Below are positions 16,846 through 25,259 of a stretch of DNA of 64,000 nucleotides, piece after piece. Where the stretch lies: contig JAKSLI010000011.1 of assembly GCA_024401305.1 (NCBI GenBank), positions 1 through 64,000 on the forward strand, given 5' to 3'. The DNA comes from Bacteroidaceae bacterium. GTDB taxonomy: Bacteria; Bacteroidota; Bacteroidia; Bacteroidales; Bacteroidaceae. The translations under genes and the position numbers were made by a program. Numbering within the stretch: position 1 is the first letter of the stretch; each line of letters opens with the position of its first letter. The notes beneath the pieces were generated by a model. The model made no database searches. It had not been told where the DNA came from and worked only from the letters and a program-made list of their open reading frames with translations.

Positions 16846-18459
16846 TTATCTCGCCTGAGTGTACTTATGAAGCGTAGCTCTTACTGCACCCTTGCCAGCA
16901 TAGAGTTCCTTTACCATACCGACAATCTGATCATAGAGAGGAGTTTCAGTAAGGTCAAGTCCAAAAATGTCTGCACGTGAGTATAATTTGTGGAGACATT
17001 CATTCCATTCTGCATCAGAGAGCTTTGGTTCCCCTCCCTCACAGGGAGGGATAGGGAGGGTCTGTACGATAGCCTGGAGTTCCTCGAGCTTAGGGTCAGA
17101 AGAAGGTGAGAATGGTTCGAGATTATCGTCGAGAGCCTTGAGGAAACGAGCGTAGCCGGCAAGTGTCAATGGGATGAGAACGAGATTCTTCATGTCAAGA
17201 CCACGGGCAACATACTTCTTGATAGTCTCACCGAAACGGATAGGAAGCTTCTGTGATGTGTCTGTAGAGATACGCTGTGGAGCGTCTGGCATGAATGGGT
17301 TAGGAAGACGCTTGTTGATGACATCGCCGATGAACTCGTATGGATTGAGCACACCTGGATCAACAACCACCGGCATTGCCTCCATATAACCGATCTTCTG
17401 AACGAATGGACGGAGATCCTCGTCAGCCATTTCTGCAGAGATGAGAGTATAGCCGAGCATTACGCCATAGATGGACATCGCAGTATGAAGAGGGTTAAGA
17501 CAAGTAGTAACCTTCATGGTCTCAACCTGGTCAACAGTCTCGCGAGTAGTGTAAAGCGCACCGCCAAGGTCGAGTGGTGGACGGCCGTTAGTGTAGTTGT
17601 CTTCGATAACGAGATACTGCACCTCCTCAGCATTCACGAAAGGAGCTGTGAATGTGTGCTTCTCAGTCTCGATATAGTCATTGTCCTCAAAACCGTCAGC
17701 AGCAAGGAGTTCCTTTACCTGCTGGTGTGGACGAGGAGTAATCTTGTCGATCATAGACCAAGGGAAGGTGATCTTCTCCTCGTTCTTGAGATAAGCAAGG
17801 AAAGCCTCTGGAGCAAGACCTTCGCTTACCCACTTCTCAGCATACGCCATAACGCCCTCCTTTGCCTTGTCGCCATTGTGAGAGCAGTTGTCCATAGACT
17901 GAACAGTGAGAGGAAGTTCGCCTGCATTGAAGCGTTCGAGGAGCAAGGCGCAAACCTTACCCATTGCAAAGACAGGCTTCAAGCCGCGAGCGAGGTCGGC
18001 ATCGTTGTATGTGTAGCCCTTCTCAGTGATTGTGAACGAAACCATCTGGAGCGAAGGAGCCTTGAAAATCTCTACGAGACGAGCCCAATCGTCAAACTGA
18101 TAGTCAGCCTTGAGCGACTCAGTAACGGAAGCGATGACCTTCTTCTCGATAGTGCCATTAGAGCAAAGCGAAACAGCGAGCGATAGATTATCGTAAGGCG
18201 CGTAAGCCTTGTCAACAACTTCGTAGTCGAAAGTCTCGGCAACAATCACGCCACGGTCGTACTTGCCCGTATTGAGCGCATCGTTGAGAATAGCAGCAGG
18301 AAACGCGCGGAAGATATTTCCACCGCCGAAATGAACCCAAGTAGGTTCGTCGTGAGTCTTCTGACGCACGGCAGCAATGTCAAACTTAGGCAACTGATAG
18401 CCTTTCTCTTCCCATTCGGAAGCGGAGAAATCAGATTTTAGAATGTCGGTTAATTTCAT
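16846..18459 (-). CDS. uxuB: Fructuronate reductase (mannitol dehydrogenase family)
   Basis: A 537-residue long-chain polyol dehydrogenase. N-terminal VHFGGGNIFRAFPAAIL is the NAD-binding region; the catalytic Lys segment lies near KVTTCLNPLHTAMSIYG and the C-terminal dehydrogenase domain follows. It reduces fructuronate to mannonate, the substrate of UxuA downstream, so fructuronate is preferred over mannitol as substrate. Near residue 470 a palindromic repeat adds TLPIPPCEGGEP in frame before KLSDAEW. The stop codon is 1 nt from the DUF559 unit boundary. Confidence 0.9.
   Translation of the reverse strand: MKLTDILKSDFSASEWEEKGYQLPKFDIAAVRQKTHDEPTWVHFGGGNIFRAFPAAILNDALNTGKYDRGVIVAETFDYEVVDKAYAPYDNLSLAVSLCSNGTIEKKVIASVTESLKADYQFDDWARLVEIFKAPSLQMVSFTITEKGYTYNDADLARGLKPVFAMGKVCALLLERFNAGELPLTVQSMDNCSHNGDKAKEGVMAYAEKWVSEGLAPEAFLAYLKNEEKITFPWSMIDKITPRPHQQVKELLAADGFEDNDYIETEKHTFTAPFVNAEEVQYLVIEDNYTNGRPPLDLGGALYTTRETVDQVETMKVTTCLNPLHTAMSIYGVMLGYTLISAEMADEDLRPFVQKIGYMEAMPVVVDPGVLNPYEFIGDVINKRLPNPFMPDAPQRISTDTSQKLPIRFGETIKKYVARGLDMKNLVLIPLTLAGYARFLKALDDNLEPFSPSSDPKLEELQAIVQTLPIPPCEGGEPKLSDAEWNECLHKLYSRADIFGLDLTETPLYDQIVGMVKELYAGKGAVRATLHKYTQAR
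17027..17063 (-). repeat. In-frame palindrome inside uxuB
   Basis: Read on the minus strand it starts AGACCCTCCCTATCCCTCCC and continues TGTGAGGGAGGGG, encoding TLPIPPCEGGEP. It matches the left end of the neighbouring DUF559 unit at 33 of 37 positions. Confidence 0.82.
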
Positions 18460-18699
18460 GATTATATTGTTTATTTTTCAGTTTTTCATTTATAGGCGCA
18501 CAAATATAATAATATTATTGGTATCTCGCCATAAACATCAAGAACACACTAATTAATCCCGCTGCTTTTAATGATTTCCGTCAAAACAAGTATTTGCTCG
18601 TTCTGCCTATTTCCCGTGTTTTCCATAGAAAAAAGTCATTCTCTTTCCCGATTTCCAAAAATAGTCTTAAATTTGCACTCCCAATACGAAATAAAAGGA
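18460..18699. promoter_or_regulatory. Divergent control region of uxuB and the WbqC-like gene
   Basis: For the plus strand a -7 box TAAATTTG lies at 18668-18675, 24 nt before the ATG at 18700. The minus-strand uxuB leader is AT-rich with no -7 box I would defend. No operator was recognised. Confidence 0.5.
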
Positions 18700-19290
18700 A
18701 TGCAAACAGTCCTCCCCATAGCATATTTCCCGCCTATCTCATGGTTCAAGGCTCTGCTTGATCGCGCTGTTATTGAGCGGCATGAGAACTATGTGAAGCA
18801 AACACTTCGCAACCGTTGCCAGATAGCCACGGCAAACGGCACTTTGCGCTTGTCTGTGCCTGTTGTCAAGGCGGAGAAGACGACGGATGTGCTCATCGCT
18901 TCCCACGACAATTGGCAGCAGAAGCAGTGGAATGCCATAGCTACAGCCTACGGTGAGAGCGCCTTCTTCGATTATTACGCCGACGATCTCAAGCCGTTCT
19001 TCACTGCCGATAGCTGCAAGAACCTTTTCGAGCATAATGTTTCCATCATCCAAAAGCTCTTGGAACTACTTGATATTGACGATGTTACCCTTCGCTTTAC
19101 AGACTCATTCATCGGTGAGAACTACACAGCCATCATAAAAGCCGAAGCGGACGCTTCGGGAACGGTGACTCAATTCCCTCCTTATTACCAAGTATTCCGC
19201 TCCAAGACAGGTTTCCTTCCCGACCTTTCCATACTTGACCTCCTTTTCAACCTCGGTCCCGAAGCCGCTTGCTATTTGCTAAAACAATAA
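18700..19290 (+). CDS. WbqC-like family protein
   Basis: A 196-residue protein starting MQTVLPIAYFPPISWF, the typical WbqC-like N-terminus, with the family C-terminal motif FRSKTGFLPDLSILDLLFNLG. The start at 18700 follows a -7 promoter box; the longer upstream frame would include the promoter. Family members occur near O-antigen or glycan genes, and some are annotated as aminotransferase-linked, but no reaction is established for this type. A short palindrome (19142-19160) encodes EADASG in frame before the conserved QFPPYYQVF. Confidence 0.8.
   Translation: MQTVLPIAYFPPISWFKALLDRAVIERHENYVKQTLRNRCQIATANGTLRLSVPVVKAEKTTDVLIASHDNWQQKQWNAIATAYGESAFFDYYADDLKPFFTADSCKNLFEHNVSIIQKLLELLDIDDVTLRFTDSFIGENYTAIIKAEADASGTVTQFPPYYQVFRSKTGFLPDLSILDLLFNLGPEAACYLLKQ
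19142..19160. repeat. In-frame EASASG-type palindrome in the WbqC-like gene
   Basis: CCGAAGCGGACGCTTCGGG is a near-perfect palindrome encoding AEADASG. A sister copy, CCTGAAGCGTCCGCTTCAGG, lies in the helicase gene at 40255-40274. Confidence 0.6.
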
Positions 19291-19323
19291 AAAATAACAT
19301 ATAAGTAACTGTTTTTTATTATC

Positions 19324-19376
19324 AAACACAAGTTGCACAGGTAACACGACTCGTGACACTAGTGGAACCCGTGTTT
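19324..19376. repeat. Centre-deleted copy of the AAACACGAG inverted-repeat family
   Basis: A 53-bp palindrome joins AAACACAAGTTGCACAGG with CTCGTGACACTAGTGG-AACCCGTGTTT. The right half equals the complement of the left end of the copy at 43208 except for one base. The interior present in the copies at 43208 and 49486 is missing. Confidence 0.72.
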
Positions 19377-19421
19377 AAAGATAATACATGATCAGTGTTC
19401 GTTAAATCCGTAAATTTGTAA

Positions 19422-20648
19422 ATGAAAAAGCGCTTTATAAATCCAAAATATTACGCCACACGCGACCCTGAGATTCGCCATGTCAACACCTTCGATGAGT
19501 TTCTCGAGAACATGGCAGAAGTTGCCAAGGAGAACTATGGCAAGGTCCTCGGCTATCCTACTGCCGGAACTTCCAACATGGAAGGATTCTACGACTGGTA
19601 TGTCAACACCGGAATGACTCGCGTGTTCATGAACAACGCCGGAGATCCTTTCGGCGATAGCGCCGTGAACCTTACCACGATGAGTATTGAGCGCAAGACG
19701 GTGAAGTTCATTGCCTCGCTCTTGGGCATAAACCAAGATAATGTCTGGGGACTTATCACTGCCAGTGGCACCGATGGAAACAACCACGGCATCTATTTCG
19801 GCGCACAGAAGCTGAAGAACGAGACCGGACTCTTGCCAATTGTCTATGTATCAAAGGAATCGCACTATTCCAACATGCGCCTTTGCGACCTTCAGAATCT
19901 TGAAGTCCGACTCATAGATTGCGACGAGATGGGACGAATGAAGCCGGATGCCCTTCGCGCTGCAATATATCCGGGACGACCAGCACTCATGATCTATTCC
20001 GTAGGTTCCACTTTCAAGGGCGCCATCGACGACCAGCAGGCGCTCAACGATGTCCTTGACGAAATGAATCCAGTGGCAGTCTATCGCCATGTGGATGCAG
20101 CACTTTTCGGTGGTTATCTGCCATTCACTGAGCATCATGACATTGTGGATATCAACAAGTGCGGCTATCAGTCGATTGCCATCAGCGGACATAAGTTCTT
20201 TGGTGTTGACGCTCCTTGCGGACTTTTCATCACCACACGCTCCGTCCTTGAGGCGCAGAAATCGTATAATGTAGGCTATCTCAATGGCTCGATGCCGATG
20301 ATAAACTGCTCGCGCTCGTCCATCATTCCGCTGAAGTTCTATTGGATCATAGACCGTCTCGGCATAGAAGGACTGTCGGAACAGGCACAGACAATTCTCG
20401 AGAATGCAGACTTCTTCCTCAGCGAACTCCGTAGGGTAGGGTGGCCAGCATGGAAAAACGACTTCTCCAACACCGTAGTGATGAAGAAGCCGTCCGATAA
20501 ACTTGTTGACAAATACAATCTAGCCTGCGGTTACGACGAAGCCCTTGGAGGCAAACTCGTCCATGCCGTCGTTATGCAGAAGGTCACTCGCGAGCATATC
20601 TCAGCCTTCATTTCCGACCTTGAGGACGAGATGATGATGCTCGGATAA
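19422..20648 (+). CDS. PLP-dependent group II decarboxylase, histidine-decarboxylase-like
   Basis: A 408-residue PLP enzyme. The family motifs are VLGYPTAGTSNMEGF, WGLITASGTDGNNHGIY, the substrate/PLP segment HVDAALFGG and the Schiff-base lysine in SGHKFFG (around residue 260). The overall pattern resembles the Gram-negative PLP histidine decarboxylases (and plant serine decarboxylases) rather than glutamate decarboxylases. Histamine formation is possible but the substrate is not proven by sequence, and no histidine/histamine antiporter lies next to it. A centre-deleted palindrome lies upstream; the start codon has only an AT-rich leader. Confidence 0.82.
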   Translation: MKKRFINPKYYATRDPEIRHVNTFDEFLENMAEVAKENYGKVLGYPTAGTSNMEGFYDWYVNTGMTRVFMNNAGDPFGDSAVNLTTMSIERKTVKFIASLLGINQDNVWGLITASGTDGNNHGIYFGAQKLKNETGLLPIVYVSKESHYSNMRLCDLQNLEVRLIDCDEMGRMKPDALRAAIYPGRPALMIYSVGSTFKGAIDDQQALNDVLDEMNPVAVYRHVDAALFGGYLPFTEHHDIVDINKCGYQSIAISGHKFFGVDAPCGLFITTRSVLEAQKSYNVGYLNGSMPMINCSRSSIIPLKFYWIIDRLGIEGLSEQAQTILENADFFLSELRRVGWPAWKNDFSNTVVMKKPSDKLVDKYNLACGYDEALGGKLVHAVVMQKVTREHISAFISDLEDEMMMLG

Positions 20649-20732
20649 TTATTCAAGTTTCAGAAGTTTCAGGGGGGTCAGAAGTTTCATTGAAACCGTT
20701 GAAACCATTGAAACTTCCTGTAACTTTTTATG

Positions 20733-20800
20733 CGTCAGCCCCTGCGAACTTGTTCATTCCGCGAATCATGTGGCGCAGACAACCCAGAAGTTCCTGCTAT
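20733..20800 (-). pseudogene. Remnant of a pit (phosphate transporter) 3' end
   Basis: Read on the minus strand, this encodes ELLGCLRHMIRGMNKFAGADA followed by a stop. The intact pit gene at 22490-24802 ends with the same residues plus four more. The aligned codons differ at about seven third positions, all synonymous. Homology stops just upstream, where an in-frame stop appears. It is in the same orientation as the intact copy, on the other side of the ATPase gene. Confidence 0.85.
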
Positions 20801-20920
20801 TTCCTTGGCGTATTTGCAATTAACGAGAAAGTTTGTTGCAGATACGCCATTTTCGTGATTATGAATGATTTGTTTTTCTAAGTGGTTTCAGCTGTGAACC
20901 ACCAATAGATTTTGCTATAT

Positions 20921-20959
20921 TACTACGGTAACTATAAAAAAATACTACTTACCGTAGTA
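20921..20959. promoter_or_regulatory. Perfect 11-bp inverted repeat upstream of the ATPase gene
   Basis: TACTACGGTAA (20921-20931) and TTACCGTAGTA (20949-20959) pair exactly across a 17-nt A-rich loop. It lies about 40 nt upstream of a -7 box TACTTTTG at 21000-21007. It could be an operator or a hairpin terminator; the following T-run is weak. Confidence 0.55.
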
Positions 20960-21031
20960 GTTTTAACGCATTTTTCTTGCTGGAATGATAATGTTTTTGT
21001 ACTTTTGCATCCAAATTGACAAGGTGAATCT

Positions 21032-22477
21032 ATGGCAAATACAATCATAGGAAGAAAAAAGGAATCCATATTACTCAATGAACTATATATTAGCAACAAG
21101 GCAGAGTTTATTGCTGTATATGGAAGAAGACGTATTGGTAAGACTTTCTTAATAGACAAGACGTTCGGAGAAAAATACGATTTCTATATGACAGGAATCT
21201 ACGAAGGAACAAGGGCTGAGCAACTTACCAACTTCACATACCAGTTGGAACGATATTCTGGCAAGAAAATCAAACAGCCGAAGACATGGATAGATGCTTT
21301 CTTTCGTCTTCAGGACTTTCTTGAAACGAAAAGAAAGCAGAAACGTATTCTTGTATTCATTGATGAACTTCCATGGCTGGACACACCACGCTCGCGCTTC
21401 CTTAAAGCCTTTGAGCTGTTTTGGAACGAATGGGCATCAAAGCTTGACAACATGAAGTTGATTGTGTGTGGTTCTGCCACAACCTGGATGACAAGCAAGT
21501 TGCTTGGCAACAAAGGCGGACTTCACAACCGTGTTACGCAACCAATTTATCTTCGTCCATTCAACCTCCATGAAACGGAACTGTTTCTCAAATCCAGAGG
21601 TTTTGCCGTCTCACGTCGTCAGGTTGCAGAAGCATACATGTCACTTGGTGGTACTCCGTACTATTTGGATATGATGAGGAAATCTGATAGTATTGCGCAG
21701 AATATCGACCGCCTGTTCTTTAGTAAGGAGGCTCCTCTGAAGACTGAATATTCATTCCTTTTCAAGTCTTTATTCAAGGAGTCAACATTGTACAGGAGAG
21801 TCGTTGAAACGCTTTCTAAGAAGATGAAAGGCATGACACGCCAGGAACTATTGTCAGAAATAAAATGTGAAGACTCAGGGTATTTCTCCGACGTACTGAC
21901 AGATCTCTGCAATTGCGATTTTGTGCGCAGATATACGGCTTTTGGAAAAACAGAGCGCGATATGATGTACCAACTCACAGACCTCTATACCTTGTTTTAT
22001 TTGCGTTTTGTAAAGTCCTATAACGGAGGTGACGAACATTACTGGAGTCACAGACAAACTGACATTACATCATGGCAAGGCTACGCATTTGAACAAATCT
22101 GTCTTCACCACATACAGCAGATAAAACGTAAATTAGGTATAAATGGAATACTCAGTAATGTTTGTACATACTCTTGGCTTCCTTTTACCGATAAGAATGA
22201 AAAGCAACACCGTGGAGGACAGATTGACCTCATTCTTGACAGAGGAGACAAGACTATCAACCTATGTGAAATGAAGTTCGTGAGTGGAACATATTCCATA
22301 TCTTCTGACTATGCCTCATACATGCAGTCGAGGGCTGAGAGTTTTAGGATGCTTTCAGAAACCGACAAGTCCATTCATCTTACGATGATTACGTCCGAGG
22401 GTGTTGAACACAACGAAGGATGGCAAAGCATACAAAGTGAAGTTGTATTGGAAGACCTATTCCAAGACGAAGAATAA
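21032..22477 (+). CDS. DUF234-type AAA ATPase with nuclease-like C-terminus
   Basis: A 481-residue protein of the archaeal/bacterial ATPase_2 plus DUF234 class. Walker A is YGRRRIGKT near residue 32 and Walker B is RILVFIDELPW near residue 108; a sensor region (LIVCGSATTWM) follows. The C-terminal part has GGQIDLILDRGDKTINLCEMKF, a D...ExK pattern typical of PD-(D/E)XK folds. These ATPases are patchily distributed and often next to mobile or repeat-rich DNA; their job is unsettled. Here it sits between a pit remnant and the intact pit gene, consistent with recent insertion. Confidence 0.82.
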   Translation: MANTIIGRKKESILLNELYISNKAEFIAVYGRRRIGKTFLIDKTFGEKYDFYMTGIYEGTRAEQLTNFTYQLERYSGKKIKQPKTWIDAFFRLQDFLETKRKQKRILVFIDELPWLDTPRSRFLKAFELFWNEWASKLDNMKLIVCGSATTWMTSKLLGNKGGLHNRVTQPIYLRPFNLHETELFLKSRGFAVSRRQVAEAYMSLGGTPYYLDMMRKSDSIAQNIDRLFFSKEAPLKTEYSFLFKSLFKESTLYRRVVETLSKKMKGMTRQELLSEIKCEDSGYFSDVLTDLCNCDFVRRYTAFGKTERDMMYQLTDLYTLFYLRFVKSYNGGDEHYWSHRQTDITSWQGYAFEQICLHHIQQIKRKLGINGILSNVCTYSWLPFTDKNEKQHRGGQIDLILDRGDKTINLCEMKFVSGTYSISSDYASYMQSRAESFRMLSETDKSIHLTMITSEGVEHNEGWQSIQSEVVLEDLFQDEE

Positions 22478-22489
22478 CAAAACGAGACA

Positions 22490-24802
22490 TTAAAAATATT
22501 GGTAAGCATCCGCCCCTGCGAACTTATTCATTCCGCGTATCATGTGGCGCAGACAGCCGAGAAGTTCCTGCGATTCCTGAAGAATATGCACGGTGAGAAG
22601 CAGGGTGTTGATGTTCTGTTTGCCATCTTGCAATGTGTCGAGAACCTTCTTTCTGTCTTCTGATATCTTGCCTTGTGTGGTAAGACACTTTTCGCGAAGG
22701 CGTTCGGCTTCAGTGAAATCGCCTGTTTGAAGCATCGCGAGAGTGGCTTTGAACAAATCAATGACACTGTCTCTCGTATCAATGAAACGCTCATGATAAG
22801 CGAGTGGGAGAGGGGAGAAGTTGTTGCCGATGTGCTCTCGCAGCGGATCGTTTATGCGCTTCATGCAGTAGAGCATCTGCTGGCAAGAGTTTATGCCGAG
22901 GAAGTACCAGGTGTTACGCTGTATGACTGTCAGCGGGTCGAGTCGGCGCATGGCAATAATCTCGCGGCGACGCTGGCGTTTCAGTTCCTTGCGCTCATCA
23001 TCGATAAGAGAAGTGCCGCGACGCAGAGGACGATACTTGCTTGTAAGGAAACTGTCCGTAGCCTTGTGGTAAGAATCAATGACAAACTGCAAGCGGGTTG
23101 CATTGCCCTTGCGGATGTGACGGCAGAGATTCAACCAAATCTCTGACTCATCGCGCGTTCTCATCATCTGCTTGAACAGCGTGTCATCTTCCTTCACTTC
23201 CTCCTTGAACTTCAGATTGCTGCGAACGAGAAGGAATATGGCGAGGGCAATTGCACAAGCCATTGCGACATAACTGCCGAAGTAAAGTCCATTCGTAACG
23301 AGATAGCAAGCGATGAAAGCTGCGCCAGCCGTGATGAACCAACCGCCTATGACGCTAAGCACGCCAGTGATGCGGAATACAGCGCTCTCACGACTCCAAG
23401 CGCGGTCGGCAAGGCTTGTACCCATTGCCACCATGAAGGTAACGTATGTCGTTGAGAGAGGCAATTTCATGCTTGTGCCAAGGGCTACGAGAAGACCTGC
23501 AAGCACGAGGTTTACGGCTGCACGAATCAGGTCGAAGGCAGCACCTTCCGGGAGTACCATGGCGTCGCTGTTGAAGCGAGAGTCAATCCATCTGCCCACA
23601 GGTGCCGGAACAATCTTCACGATGTTACCAGCCATCTTTGAAGAAGTGCGAACAAGAGTACGGGCAACTGCAGACGAACCGAACATTTCGTCGCCTTCGT
23701 CCTGACGGCTAAGGTCAACACTTGTCTTTACCACGTTCTGCGCCTTCTTTGAGAATACGAGCGACAAGACCATCACGAAACCTGCTATGACGAGGAATAT
23801 TGTTGGCGTGTGAGCACTCTCCATAAGCGATGTCATCAGGAATCCGTCAGGAACTCCATTTCCGTTTGCCGCATAATCCTGATAAGCTTCCAAGCCAGTG
23901 AGTGGCACGCCTACGAAGTTCACGAGGTCGTTGCCGGCAAAAGCCATGGCAAGGGCAAATGTTCCGAGCATAACAATGAACTTTAGAACAGGGAGTTTCA
24001 TTGCACTTGCAGCCGTCATCAAAACGGTAAATACCAGCATACCGCCGCCGATAATGTACCAAGTGTTATCATTGATAAACTCTTTGACCTCCGCTGTCAT
24101 GAAGCTGCTGCCCTTGAGACCGTTTATCAGCAAGAACCAGATGATGCTTGTTACGGCAATACCACCGAAAATGCCAATCTTTAGACTGCTGCTGGTCAGT
24201 CCGCCCATCTCACCGTTGTAAGCCGTAGTCTTTCCGTTTACTCGATAAGTGAAGGTGAACACCATTCTCGCAATCCATTGTACGAAAGTACCGAGCACGA
24301 AAGCTATTGCCACGCTGAGGAAGATGCCCAGGATAACGCTTATCGCTTTCTCCGTGTTAAGCAGATCACCCAGTGAGAGCGGTGTGCCATCAGCCATTGT
24401 CGCACCTTTTATGATCTTCAGAAGAGCGATGGCAAAGGCACCGCCAAGGAGCTCGAACACCATGCTGACAGTAGTAGATGTCGGCATACCGAGAGAGTTG
24501 AATATGTCGAGCAGAATGACATCCGTAACCATTACTGCAAGGAAAACGCACATCACTTCGTAGAATGTGAAATACTCCGGCGTCATAATGCCGTGGCGAG
24601 CAACATCCATCATACCGTTGCTCATCGCAGCACCGGCAAACACGCCGATGGCAGCTATCAAAACTATTGTGCGGAACTTCGCTACCTTCGCTCCGATGGC
24701 AGAATTAAGGAAGTTCACAGCATCATTGCTGACGCCGACAACGAGGTCGAACACTGCCAGCACAATAAGGAATACAACGATTCCGATAAAGACCGTATTC
24801 AT
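22490..24802 (-). CDS. Inorganic phosphate transporter, PiT family with PhoU-like C-terminal region
   Basis: A 770-residue inner-membrane transporter. The PiT signature regions are seen near the N-terminus (DLVVGVSNDAVNFLNSAIG) and again in the second half (STTYVTFMVAMGTSLADRAW), with about a dozen hydrophobic helices. The soluble C-terminal ~200 residues look helical and PhoU-like. It should import phosphate with a cation. It ends 12 nt from the convergent ATPase gene. Upstream lie a 34-residue membrane peptide and a PHO-box-like array, so it is probably induced by phosphate limitation. Confidence 0.92.
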   Translation of the reverse strand: MNTVFIGIVVFLIVLAVFDLVVGVSNDAVNFLNSAIGAKVAKFRTIVLIAAIGVFAGAAMSNGMMDVARHGIMTPEYFTFYEVMCVFLAVMVTDVILLDIFNSLGMPTSTTVSMVFELLGGAFAIALLKIIKGATMADGTPLSLGDLLNTEKAISVILGIFLSVAIAFVLGTFVQWIARMVFTFTYRVNGKTTAYNGEMGGLTSSSLKIGIFGGIAVTSIIWFLLINGLKGSSFMTAEVKEFINDNTWYIIGGGMLVFTVLMTAASAMKLPVLKFIVMLGTFALAMAFAGNDLVNFVGVPLTGLEAYQDYAANGNGVPDGFLMTSLMESAHTPTIFLVIAGFVMVLSLVFSKKAQNVVKTSVDLSRQDEGDEMFGSSAVARTLVRTSSKMAGNIVKIVPAPVGRWIDSRFNSDAMVLPEGAAFDLIRAAVNLVLAGLLVALGTSMKLPLSTTYVTFMVAMGTSLADRAWSRESAVFRITGVLSVIGGWFITAGAAFIACYLVTNGLYFGSYVAMACAIALAIFLLVRSNLKFKEEVKEDDTLFKQMMRTRDESEIWLNLCRHIRKGNATRLQFVIDSYHKATDSFLTSKYRPLRRGTSLIDDERKELKRQRRREIIAMRRLDPLTVIQRNTWYFLGINSCQQMLYCMKRINDPLREHIGNNFSPLPLAYHERFIDTRDSVIDLFKATLAMLQTGDFTEAERLREKCLTTQGKISEDRKKVLDTLQDGKQNINTLLLTVHILQESQELLGCLRHMIRGMNKFAGADAYQYF

Positions 24803-24834
24803 TTATTCAATTATGATTTTTGATGTATGATTTA

Positions 24835-24939
24835 TTACTTAAGTGATGCAATCAATAGCGCTGCTATCACGGCGATTATCCCTATCCAGCGGAAATACTC
24901 ATAGTACCGCTGAATGCGTTTGGCTTTCTCAATATCCAT
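24835..24939 (-). CDS. 34-residue single-helix membrane peptide
   Basis: A short gene too small for usual gene finding. The product starts MDIEKAKRIQRYYEYFRW, then has one hydrophobic helix (GIIAVIAALLIA) and ends SLK. It lies 32 nt upstream of the pit gene on the same strand and is the first gene after the PHO-box promoter. The charged cytoplasmic N-terminus and single helix suggest a small subunit or regulator of the transporter. The family is unknown to me; the position argues it is real. Confidence 0.6.
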   Translation of the reverse strand: MDIEKAKRIQRYYEYFRWIGIIAVIAALLIASLK

Positions 24940-25071
24940 AATTTATATTTACAATTTACGGATTTACGATTTACGAGTTTTCGATCTATTTCAATTCCAA
25001 GAAACTACAGCTTTTCTGCCAGTTCCTAGTTTTGCCATAAATCTTTCTTGAAGAATTAATTTTTTCCGCTG

Positions 25072-25149
25072 CAAAGTTACTCCGCTGACATTACAAACTC
25101 CTTACAGAATTGTTAAGATAATGTTTCGTAACAGAATTGTCATATACTT
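25072..25149 (-). promoter_or_regulatory. Promoter with PHO-box-like array upstream of the pit operon
   Basis: On the minus strand a -7 box TAACTTTG lies at 25079-25072. Next to it, plus-strand 11-nt units begin at 25090 (ATTACAAACTC), 25101 (CTTACAGAATT), 25112 (GTTAAGATAAT), 25128 (GTAACAGAATT) and 25139 (GTCATATACTT). The first unit starts 11 nt from the -7 box, exactly as in the porin promoter. Confidence 0.68.
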
Positions 25150-25167
25150 ATGTTCTTGTGTTTTGAG

Positions 25168-25222
25168 AGAAAGAAAGAGAGAAAGAACGCTGAAAATACG
25201 CCAAAAAATCTTTCTTTCTTTC
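25168..25222. terminator. A/G-rich and T/C-rich inverted repeat downstream of the porin gene
   Basis: AGAAAGAAAGAGAGAAAGAA and AATCTTTCTTTCTTTC can form a hairpin between the porin stop codon and the pit promoter. It could terminate porin transcription; the purine-rich composition also makes chance pairing possible. Confidence 0.45.
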
Positions 25223-25259
25223 AAGAATTAAGAACTATAACATCATCATGGAGTGTTCC

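Larger units (their letters stand above)
20649..21031. repeat. Gene-free junction region: GAAACC palindrome, pit remnant, inverted repeat
   Basis: This 383-nt gap holds, in order, an AAGTTTCAG/TTGAAACC inverted-repeat element (20653-20725), a remnant of the pit gene 3' end (20733-20800) and an 11-bp inverted repeat (20921-20959) ahead of the ATPase promoter. The make-up suggests an insertion junction. Confidence 0.7.

Noticed and set aside
17485..18186. Long plus-strand frame inside uxuB and similar antisense frames in uxuA and the TonB receptor gene
   Set aside because: These are shadows of highly biased codon use in confirmed genes on the other strand, with no independent promoter or motif.
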